Origin: Tubiluchus corallicola
Lineage: Eukaryota > Priapulida > Priapulimorpha > Priapulimorphida > Tubiluchidae
Reading direction: 5' to 3'
Length of the DNA stretch: 64,000 bases
NCBI GenBank assembly: GCA_030141605.1
Contig: JAQGDQ010000002.1
Location: 1,532,501 to 1,596,500, forward strand
How positions within the stretch are numbered: the stretch's first letter is position 1; each line of letters starts with the position of its first letter. Below are positions 14,701 through 23,822 of the stretch, in pieces. Below the pieces are notes generated by a model. The model ran no database searches. It had not been told where the DNA came from and saw only the letters and a program-made list of their open reading frames with translations. The position numbers and the translations under genes are program-made.

Positions 14701-17700
14701 AGAGACTTGCCTTTATTGTCACTCCCCTCCTCGTCAAATTTTCTTTGAAAACATTTTGGCAGCCTGGTATTTTGCTAATATTTTGACAGACCTCACCTTG
14801 CCTTGATGCACAAGCAATGATTTATAGTCTGATCCCATGACAGCGTGGAATGCTGGCAGTGCAGAATAACAAAGATCTAGTCTGAGCTCTTTACATATTG
14901 CTGTCATACAAATATATCTACCGTTATTTTTTTTTCAGCAGTTCCAACGTCCATTGCTGGCTGAAATTTATTCCAGTGAATATAACTGCAATATCAGTCT
15001 CACGAAGCTGCCAACCTGACAGCCAGCAAAAAAGGTAAACAGACAGATCTGTGTATCTGCTTCTTCATTGTTGTTGTGCAGGATTTCAACTGCATCATGA
15101 CAGATCACATTGTTTTCCGTCCTTGAAACACTAGCGTACACAGTTAAAACAACATGTTGATGACCAAAAATTTTCACATAGAAGAGATCCTGCCACTCAC
15201 TGGCGAGAAACTGTGGAAGCTGTTTCTTGGATGATCTAGATTTCAGGGCCTATTTGGGATTTCTTGGCATGCATCGTTGCTCTGATCCAATTATTACAAA
15301 TACTCTATTTTCAGCTCCCCACGGATCCCGCACAGTATCTTTCATTGATAGTTGCAGGTAGTCATGAAAACAATATGAACAGGTTTGGTCACTGTTCTAA
15401 GGCTTTAATAAGGAGACTTTTGTTAATTATCCACATGTTAAAAGTGGTAAGATGTGCAGGAAGAGCTGTCATTCTATGAGTTAAGGCTAAGCAATGACTT
15501 CATATGACCTTTTATTGTATGTCACGTTGTTTTCAAGGAAACTAAGGAATGAGCTCTTGTCTAAGGAGTGAACTTTTGTCATCAATTTGATTGGGTTGGC
15601 CATTACAAATGATGTTGGTGTCAGTGGGCACTAAGTATGTGCTTTCTGTTAAGTAGTCTTTTGGTGGCAAAAACAAGGATTGAGCCCACCAGATTACGTG
15701 TCCTTTTAGGTAGCAGTTAAGAGATTTTTGGTTTTGTTGTTGGTAGCACAACCTCCTTCGAATGATTAATGGGTATTCTTCACAAGATTCAACGAACTCC
15801 TTGTTGCTGGCTTTTTCTTTGGTGGGTACACGGTACACCTAAGTGATTACTTCGATAGAACCTTTTCCCGTGCTGATGTTGCACAGTACCACTATTTGTT
15901 GATATCAAATGGAATGTTTGCGTCACGTTTTTTGACGAGCTTTAATAGGCCTTCATTCTCTTTCTACATTCATTTTGATCTGAGTGCTGCTGTTTGTTGG
16001 TATCAAAAGGAATGCTTGTGTCACAGGTTTGTTTGATGGGCTTCTATAGATCTTCATTCTCTCACTACATTCATTTTGATTTGAGTTCTGCTGTGACATT
16101 TTTTTTGTGATTAACCTTGTCATCTTTTGTAGGAGAGTGATAAAAGGTACTCATGTGGCATTAATTTGGCTAAAAAGTAAAAACTACAATAAAAAATTTA
16201 ATCATCACAACAAAACATACCTTTTTTTGAAAAAGCCACCCGACTTCTTGTTTTTTTTGAGTATCTCTGCTATAAGGTGATTAGTTCATTATGACTTGCC
16301 CATGGAGCATGGATTGGATACATTAAACTTTGTTGATGTACTATAGGTCAAATATGCTTCTAATATAGAAAAATAGCTGCCCCTTTAGGTCATTCACTTC
16401 TTAAATAAGTTTTGCACCAAATTGATTATTTCAGAACAACACTATGATCTGGAGAACATTTCACAAAGTTTCAATGATGTACTGAAAGGGTGAATTAAAT
16501 TGATTTTGGGATGTACTTTTACGGTACTTTTACTTTACTTTATTAAGCTCTAAAGAACACTTTTACAAGGTTTTATTATGTACTCACAAGTTGATTTTGT
16601 AGGTACCGCACTGTTAGGAGTCCCCGTGTCTACTATATCAATTTAAAAACTTAAGTGTGGTCGTCAGCAAGTGATCTGTATAGTTAAATTCATTATTTAT
16701 GAACACTGACCATTATTTAGTAAGGTGGCAAAAACATTTTCACAAAGTTTCATCGATGCACTCAAAATGCTGTTCAAGTTAAGTTGGGAGTACCATTAGG
16801 GGCACTCACTTTCTAGGACACCAACTTGAAAACTTAACAGTAACCAATAAATGATCTCCAATCAATGAATTTTAGCATTCAAACTTTTTGTGTGCGAAAA
16901 GTAATTCAAGATTAACTGTCCAGTATAGCTTGTACAAAATAAACTGTAATTGTAAAAAAGCTATAGTTAAGCTCTATAAATCATAGCTGCAATGCAATTC
17001 TGAATGAATTTAGAGTCATATCAAACTTTATGCAATAAGGTAGTGTAGCATATGCTTCTTATTCACAAGACACCCTAAATCATTCATAAATTTGAAAAGA
17101 ACTTCCCAAACCTCATCTGAGATGCAATCCTACTATGCACTGTTAATTATTTACTTAAATTTCTTCTTAATGACTCGGTCAGGCCAACTGACATGGTATG
17201 TCGCCTTGAATCAACCACATGCAAAATATGTCCATTGGATTACAACTTGGAGACCGAACCTTTCGAATGAAATTGAAGGCAATTTTCCAGTTTTACTGAC
17301 AGTGCAAATTTGAGAAAACTGGAATGTAAAAACATTCAAGAGTTATCAAACTGTCAGGCTATCTGATAGCCGGAATGTGCATAATGGCATCCTATCGTTA
17401 AGAATAGTTTTAAATAGTTTTTAAGTTTTAATTAAGTTATAAAAATAGATTTTCAAAACTCACAGCACCAAAAGACAACATCCAGCTGCTAAATGCTAAT
17501 GTTTACAAACCACAATAATTTGAGATTTGAATCGCTAAAGCTGTTTACTTCTAAACTTCGAATTAAGCGAGGCTTTTTATTGGTCACTGACAGATACATA
17601 AAGAAAAATACAAAATTATTTGTATTCAAAATCTAGTCACCTCTGTCATAATCACCAGTCTGCAGCGGTCGTAAACAGAGATTCTCTCCAGGATAAGAAG

Positions 17701-19013
17701 GTGAAATTTTTGGACTATAAGTTGCATATGTCGTGCTGAAATCAACTCTTTTTAGCAGATCATGATCAAACAAAACTTTATCTTTGAGTCCAATCTGAAA
17801 ATTCAAAAAAATTGTTAAATGAACAAAAAAAGTTCTAAAAAATGAGTTTTTATGAATAAAATGTATTGTTCATTGTTGATCATATTTTCAAAATGTTGCT
17901 GAATACAACTTTTTTACATTATTGATAATGTAACAAAACCAAAACTCTAATAATTCCATATGATTTTTTAAAAGGTGGTGCATAGTTAATTGACATAAGA
18001 CTTTTATAAGTTGTAGGATCTAATTCAAGAAGCTTCTTGCTCCCTTTATAAGTACATGATCTGAGTTTCAGACTCCCTATCCTACTTTTCCTAAAGCATT
18101 TCAAAAATTGAAAAGTGCTTTACATCATTTCACCTTAGGATCTTAGAAGCTTAGAATAGCAAGATACAGGAATATAGTTAAAATTAGAAACTATGTCCAA
18201 CATGAAATATGAAACTATTTCCAGTAATAGAAGCGACAAAGCTACAACTGCTGGAAGATGGCAAAGGCCATTGTTTAACCTATTGTTTACTACAGTTTGA
18301 GACAAACCAAAATAGAAGGGAATGACAAGACGTGTGACAATTGGGTTGACTAAAGGTTATTGTCACAGATTTACAGGTGGCAAGTCAGAAATGCAAAATG
18401 TGATGAAAGTACAATGTACAAAGTTCTAGTAGCAATATTAACTGATACTAAAAGAAGATGTAAATTTGAACATGTTTTGCTTTTGGCTGCATACATGTAA
18501 TACAGTGCTTACTTAAAACTTTTCTGTGATGTGTTAGCATCATAGTACAGCAAAACATAGTACTAGCCTTTCAATGAAAGGATTGAAAGGAAGCAGTTTC
18601 TGAACTACATTAGCAAATGAGAACCCAATTAGAAATGATAAAAAGGACTGTATGCACAAAAATGCCAGCAATTTTAATTTATACAGCTAACATGTGGAAT
18701 TTCATTGCATACGTGTGCATTATTTTCAGCAGCAGCCATAGCTATCCTGTATCTATCCTGTTGGGTGCAATATACAAGACAGTAGGTGCTAAACATCTAG
18801 GCATGCACTTTATACTTTTTAAAAGTTTTTTTACTTTTTGGTAGTGAAATTTTGAACCAGCACCATAAATTCTGAATTACATAACACAATAACAAGTTAC
18901 CAACTGGTAGCATCTTTCTGCTAATGGATTACTATCCATGTATGAGTATTAACCGTTAATAACGCCTAATTAGTCTCACTTACTTCAAATTTTTCATGTC
19001 CGTTAGAATTCAT
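5706..19013 (-). CDS. GNPNAT1: Glucosamine-6-phosphate N-acetyltransferase (GNA1/GNPNAT1), 6 exons, frame break in exon 3
   Basis: Exons in transcript order: 19013-18984, 17794-17641, 13656-13595, 11185-11055, 7304-7243 and 5856-5706, ending in TAA at 5708-5706. The predicted product is about 196 aa (family about 150-185) if exon 3 is read as 63 nt. Recognised family blocks are [63 protein letters not shown] and the C-terminal NKFYQRCGF and LYKRFRD. The GNAT fold binds acetyl-CoA through the RGKQLGK segment. The reaction makes N-acetylglucosamine-6-phosphate from glucosamine-6-phosphate and acetyl-CoA, on the way to UDP-GlcNAc. All junctions fit GT-AG and phase except exon 3, which is 62 nt where 63 are required: the stretch after LTEVG is one base short, giving an early stop. 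This is either an assembly error in a short G run or a real mutation. The gene is stretched over 13 kb by insertions and hosts another gene in intron 4. Confidence 0.9.
6405..6520. repeat. Copy 1 of a diverged 115-bp direct repeat
   Basis: Located in GNPNAT1 intron 5. It matches 7420-7535 over its whole length with scattered differences: both contain TGGGAGAATTT, a TTAAA-containing middle, CTCACAG-AGGAAAACAAA and end with ATGTAAAAGCTAA. No coding content recognised. Confidence 0.65.
7420..7535. repeat. Copy 2 of a diverged 115-bp direct repeat
   Basis: Located in GNPNAT1 intron 4, same orientation as the copy at 6405-6520 and about 1 kb away. GNPNAT1 exon 5 (7243-7304) lies between the two copies. 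Confidence 0.65.
8175..9596 (+). CDS. Carbohydrate (Golgi) sulfotransferase, CHST family, 2 exons, nested gene
   Basis: Exon 1 is 8175-8340 (donor GTATGC), exon 2 is 8641-9596 (acceptor tttttcag); the junction codon is D56 and the product is 373 aa. Residues 10-29 form one hydrophobic span after a short basic N-terminus, a type II signal anchor typical of Golgi sulfotransferases. TRFRSGSS at about 69-76 fits the 5'-phosphosulfate loop, and [12 protein letters not shown] at about 225-236 the 3'-phosphate-binding motif for PAPS. Family members transfer sulfate from PAPS to sugars of proteoglycans or glycoproteins in the Golgi lumen; the exact acceptor cannot be told. Closest in style to the CHST1-7 group of Gal/GlcNAc/GalNAc 6-O-sulfotransferases (inference). 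The whole gene sits within GNPNAT1 intron 4 on the opposite strand. A canonical AATAAA lies 42 bases after the stop. Confidence 0.88.
9638..9643 (+). terminator. Poly(A) signal of the nested sulfotransferase gene
   Basis: AATAAA lies 42 bases downstream of the TAA at 9594-9596, in the correct orientation. It supports an independent transcription unit inside the GNPNAT1 intron. Confidence 0.5.
10488..10600. repeat. GAT/GAC-rich low-complexity tract
   Basis: An imperfect run of gatgatgat and gacgac units. It reads as an acidic open frame on the plus strand, but only because of composition. It lies in GNPNAT1 intron 4 with no splice context. Confidence 0.6.
11242..12588 (+). mobile_element. Internally deleted hAT-like DNA transposon, 1347 bp, with 8-bp target duplication
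   Basis: Left end begins CAGTGGCGTCGTGCC; the right end reversed reads CAGGGGCGTCGTGCC. Both sides are flanked by the identical 8 bp TATACATA (11234-11241 and 12589-12596), the classic hAT signature. Inside, 11999 onward encodes an N-terminus [14 protein letters not shown], typical of ZMYM-like hAT transposases that start with a QxxLxxFF stretch. About 240 bp later, in another frame, [16 protein letters not shown] and [13 protein letters not shown] end at a TAA near 12372, resembling a transposase C-terminus. The catalytic middle and dimerisation region are missing, so this copy cannot be autonomous. It lies in GNPNAT1 intron 3, 56 bp upstream of exon 4. Confidence 0.85.
14270..15840 (-). pseudogene. 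Decayed ORF of an invertebrate repeat-borne protein family (HEEADTR / LPxFHAxTGCD type)
   Basis: On the minus strand several frames carry consecutive pieces of one protein. In order: 15838-15542 (a 98-codon piece); about 15230-14970 with [11 protein letters not shown]; about 14960-14740 with [14 protein letters not shown] and [15 protein letters not shown]; and about 14620-14480 with [13 protein letters not shown] and [13 protein letters not shown]. The order and spacing match a protein family I know as widespread and multicopy in marine invertebrate genomes, probably carried by mobile elements; its biochemical function is unknown to me. Stops and frameshifts break it. It lies within GNPNAT1 intron 2. 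No terminal repeats found. Confidence 0.65.
16440..16870. repeat. Diverged direct repeats, about three copies
   Basis: The motif tttcacaaagtttcatng-atg-actca followed by a gttnattttggnantac block recurs around 16455, 16557 (most diverged) and 16738. Each is followed by a related aaacttaa/gatct segment. They lie in GNPNAT1 intron 2, with no coding content recognised. Confidence 0.4.
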
Positions 19014-20657
19014 AACAAAACCAATGAAATGGTACCGTCCAGCTACCTAAATAAGCAAAGCATAGGGTAATGCATTAATAGATTTAAAGTTAACTTGAGT
19101 AAAGAAAAATTTAACAATAAATTTTCAAATAATTTTATTCACTACTGATTGAACTCACTTGCCTGGTATTGAAAAATGCTAAAATGAGACAAAAAATTAA
19201 TCAACATTATCACATCAATAACACCAAACCAGTCAAACACATGTATATATGTGCGCAAAGGTCAAATAATGGCCAAACAAAATGTTGTGCTTTGTCATGT
19301 CAGATTTATATTATGAAAAGTCATAACAAAATATAATAGCAACTAAACAGGAGCACATACCAATGTAGCTAATTTATTTGAATTTAAAGGTAACAATTAC
19401 TAGTTAGCACTTGTTTGAAAATGCGGAAAAGTGTCTTCAAGGCAATGACCATTTGTCTTACATTAAATGCACTTCCTATGTTTAGCTATTTAAAAGATAT
19501 TAACACAGTAATGTAGTGATTTATAGACATACATTAAAATAACTAAACTGAAAAAATATTTAACTAGTTGTCCATCATGCACATATTGTGCACTGCACAT
19601 CAGCTCTTACAAAACAAAATAACTGCTTTATGCTTTGGCTGTTTATAATTAGGCACGTCCCAATAGCTCGTCAAATGAAAGGCCTAGATCCTATTCACTT
19701 TTGACAGGATACTTTATAGGGGACTCGTGAATACGCCACCTTATGTAATAATCATTACATCTGCCTGTATTCTTATAAGGTAAATGTGCCCGTGGTTCGA
19801 GGAGATTCCAAACAGGCCAGTCTGTTTTCATAGGTACCAGAAAATAGGGTCAGCTATCACTACACTGAAACAATAATGCATAAGCCATGTTTTTCAAGAA
19901 CGCTATATTTCTAACTAAAAACCAATTTTCCCCTCAGACTCATAAATCAATGAGTGTACGGAGAAAACGGGCTTTTGCATAACAAGCATAATAGTTATTA
20001 GTTTGTTCTTTCTTATCACGGTTTCTGTTTCATTACTCAACAAATTTTCCTTCGTCACACTTAATAAATTTCAAAAACAAACCAAGCAATAACTGCAACG
20101 ACACAACTACAACTAACTACTGCAGCCTACTAGTAATAGCCTTTTAAATTACCACAGAAAGGCGCTACGACTTTTATTAATTTACATTGTAACAGATTGA
20201 AATTCGTAAATAGTTTTTCGAAACAATTTATACGTTATTATTATGTTAACGGTAGCGTAATTATCATGTTTCATATAAACCCTTTATTTAATAAAAAAAA
20301 ATTGAAAAACAGTTGGTAGGTAAGTGAAATGGCAGCCTGCAGCAAGTGTAATTATATATTAAAAAGGTAAGTGCATAGTTAAAAACAACCATAGTTAAGC
20401 ATAATCTCAAAGTCAACAACACGAACATTAAAGAATATAACATCTCAAGGGATGGAAGTCAATCCTGGAAACGTTATAAATACATGGAATCACTACTCAA
20501 CACTAGCTAGTAGTAGTAGTAGTAGTAGTAGTAGTAAATCTCCAGTAGTTATAATATAACTTTTGAGACAAATAGTTCTTCGACTGTAATTGCGACAATT
20601 TGCACATTCAATAGATTGTCATCAACACCTAGGTGACTCCACTGGCAAGTTTTCTCA
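19014..20657. other. Upstream region of GNPNAT1, no gene recognised
   Basis: The first 33 bases continue the GNPNAT1 first coding exon upstream to an acceptor-like TATTTAG at 19053-19047, so the start of transcription lies further up. The rest is AT-rich with an (AGT)n run at 20508-20536. I see no domain-bearing open frame. Confidence 0.5.
20508..20536. repeat. (AGT)n microsatellite
   Basis: Uninterrupted tagtagtag trinucleotide array of about 29 bases. Confidence 0.9.
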
Positions 20658-21158
20658 CTATAATATGTAATCCAGCATCCTTGTTATAGGCATGTTCCAA
20701 TTAGCACGGTGATTAAATTTCAATGGATGATGTTCATAGTGTCTATCTAATTTTGATTTAAATAAATTTACAGATGTTGTGTTCTCATCATTCCAGATTC
20801 TGGCATCGTACAAGAAAATAGTCGTATTTACCAGTTTTGTGTGAGTTCTTGATTTATGAAGAATAGGACCTGATCTTGCTGTACGATGTACTTCTAATTT
20901 AACAGGACAATCATCACAGCTGTAAACTCCAGATACATATTTGTATACATCAATTAGTTGGCCAGCTGATATCACTTTTATCAGAAATAGGAAGAAACAG
21001 GCTGTGTACGGTTTTGTCCAAAATAATTTAATTCTAATTAGCAAGAAACTATCCCTCAAAATAAGGGTGGGGATACATATGTAACTAGTGTTTTCATGTG
21101 CAATAGTGAAATTTGAGGTTTGACTGCAACGCAGGAAGCAGAAATAGACGTATTCCAC
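20658..21158 (-). pseudogene. Non-LTR retrotransposon fragment, C-terminal end of the RT ORF
   Basis: A 166-codon frame in the minus direction contains VISAGQLIDVYKYVSG, then LVNTTIFLYDARIWND and VNLFKSKLDRHYEHH. This is the usual tail of LINE polymerases of the CR1/L2/Rex type, where a group ending in RVVxxWNxLP is followed by VNxFKxxLDxHW. The catalytic part is absent, so this is probably a truncated, decayed copy. The N-terminal third of the frame has no match I can name. Confidence 0.5.
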
Positions 21159-21889
21159 AGAGGTCCACTAAATTAATCCAAAAATTAAAGATGAAATGGC
21201 CGTATAGTATGTCAATACAAATGAGCAGCTGTGTAACAGAACCAAAGAGGAACTTTTGAGCACTAAAATTAGAATCAGGAGGCTAAGATAGGTGGAACAT
21301 TTAGATTGTGAGAAAACGATACTAGTACTAGTACAGTAGTAGTAAGATTATCATTAAACGAAACACTAAAACCTACTTAAAATAATTCCAGGTAAACCAA
21401 AAATGATTTGGATGTCAACAGTTAATGAGGATTTACAACATCTGAAATGTATATCAGCAAGGGGATAATATAAGTAATTCTTGTATGGAAGTTTCGAGAA
21501 AAATTCTAGGACATGATAATACCCGCAAGTCCTCAAAAGTAGTGAATGATCTGTGAGTTGAGCAGTTATCCACTGATCAAACACATGCCAGGTTAAATGA
21601 TAAGGCAAACACAGATACTAGTACAGTAGATGTTTTTAATGGACTCACTTTGGAATGGAAATGTTTGACTGGGCAAGTTACCAGCTGAGCCTATTAGCCG
21701 ACAGGTGTAGTATTACTAATATAGAAGTATTAATCATGTATCACCACTCTAGTGTGCACTATAAAAGCTTAAAATGAATTTTGAAAACGAAATAATCAAT
21801 AAATCACTATGTGCAGTTATTTAAACATACTAATTTATATAAGAAAATAAAAAAGTATGCTTTTCTAATCCTTAAAGTATGCTTTATTT

Positions 21890-22087
21890 TTCTTCAAGAG
21901 CTTTTATCCTGCACAGACTTCGTCAGGTGTACAGAAATGTGCAATGTTAAAATCAAACCGCTATAGCAATTATAATTGTAGTTTCGCCTGTAATTTTAAT
22001 ATTGTGCAGCTCTCTCTGTATTATATCTCTCTGTACAGCTGATGAAGCCTGTGAGGAACGAAAGCTTCTGAAAAAAAAATAAATGTT
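21890..22087. repeat. Inverted pair of hammerhead-like repeat ends
   Basis: The plus copy at 22031-22086 reads CTGTACAGCTGATGAAG, CCTGTGAGGAACGAAAGCTT, then a poly(A) run and AATAAA. The minus copy at 21935-21884 reads CTGTACACCTGACGAAG, TCTGTGCAGGATAAAAGCTC and AATAAA. The two face outward. CTGATGA followed by a short stem and GAAA resembles the core of hammerhead ribozymes, which Penelope-like retroelements are known to carry. The helix is imperfect here. Confidence 0.45.
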
Positions 22088-22487
22088 TTTTTTGAGATTT
22101 AAAACAAAAAGTAGTAGAAGAAACCAGAGATGGATATTACTTTTTTACTTATCTACAACCACAGGATTTGCATCTGTACATATCCGCGTCTGTAGGTTAA
22201 TGCGACATTTGAAAATTTGCTTGTCCATAAGATCAGCGAAATGGTAGATAAAAAATAGACTTGCCATGTTTTATTGGCATACAGTCATGATTAGGTACTG
22301 AGTGAGTACTCTAGAAGAAGCCCCGTATTTTTTCACAAAGTATTTGTCAGCTGAAGATTTAAGCTTTATTATGATTGATGTGGCAATCACCATGGTAGGT
22401 AATTTATTTCATTCTTTTGCTACTCTCACAGTAATGAAATGTTTATGAATATCAGGACATAACTGCTTTTTAAAAAATTTTAAACTA

Positions 22488-23454
22488 CAGTAGGTGCCGC
22501 TTAATAGACTCATGGTTAATAGACTCAATTGCTTAGTTGACTCAAAAATGCCTGAAACGGGCCGCTTCTATTCAAATATACATAAAAGCTATCGGTAATT
22601 GACTCAAATAACGCCGCATAATTGACTCAATATTTTTCCTTCACCTACTTGAAATAAGATATTTGTATGGACCAAAAGAGTCTTTTCTACTTTTATGTCA
22701 TCTTTACTTCCCTTTTGTGCACTATGTATGCAGAAACAATCATGTTAAGTACCATTTTATTTCTAAGCAGGTACATTTATCATGCGCTAATATGCTAGCG
22801 TAGCGGTTTTGCTTTGAATCTGTAACCCGCTCGCCCACTGTTACCCAAAGAATTTCTGGAAGCTAAATGTTTAATCACTTGCCTAGCAGTTTCCTTTTGA
22901 TGCTCTCATTTCACACTTTCAGGCTTAATAAGTTAACAGTCAAAGATGCAGGTACAATAACCAGCTGGTATTCCTTGTGACTTAAAGAGTAAACATCATT
23001 CAGCAAATAAGAGCAATTATAAGTGAACAGATGATTCAGGACTGTTTTAGTCACACACAACAACAGATTTTCAACATTTTCATAATTACGAGAACTTTGT
23101 GGGCTAACTTCTGAGCGAGAAAATGAAGCAGCCGACTTTGAAACAATTTTTGTAATTTTTGCAAATAAACAGACTTAGAAAAGTCTGTGATTTAGAAAAG
23201 TATAGTTTTTAATTTATTGTTTATTCACTTATATAAATTAATGTTTTAAAATACTTTTTCTAATTTTTAACTGCACAAAGGAACTTAGGCATTACTTCGT
23301 GTCTAAAATTCATAAAAAACCTTTGCAGTGCATAGTAAGCTGATGACTCATACTTTTATACCTGTAATACTACACCCATCGATTAATAGGTTCAGTCGGT
23401 TAACTGGTCAAAACACGTCGGTCCCAAAGTGAGTCTATTAAGTGGCGCCTACTG
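22488..23454. mobile_element. Pogo-like DNA transposon derivative, 967 bp, TA target duplication
   Basis: The left end CAGTAGGTGCCGCTTAATAG is matched inverted by the right end, which reversed reads CAGTAGGCGCCACTTAATAG. TA flanks both sides (22486-22487 and 23455-23456), as in Tc1/mariner/pogo elements. Several GACTCAA motifs sit just inside the left end. Near the right end 23123-23152 encodes MKQPTLKQF before a TAA, probably the end of a lost transposase. The copy at 52423 matches it throughout. Not autonomous. Confidence 0.8.
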
Positions 23455-23822
23455 TATATCCTCAAACGATTGTACTATATTGTATCCAATATAAGTTAGG
23501 AGTTATAATCATTAATCAATAATAAGTTACTAACAAAACTAAAAGAATTTTGCTTGTGATCCCGCAATGATAATTCATACCCCACCATGCATGTATGCCA
23601 ACCACATGATGCCACACCACACCACACCACCCCACCTTATCACTTTCAACACTCCATACCATGAATCATTTCATGACAAACTTGAAATGTTTAAATTGCA
23701 GTTACCAAGTTTCGTATTGTACAGAATTTAGATTTGTATGTGAATTCATTAATACCTATGCAGAATTTACATGGTTTTTATTTTAGATAAGCTCATGTTG
23801 CTGAAGTGAATTGCTTTTTGTC

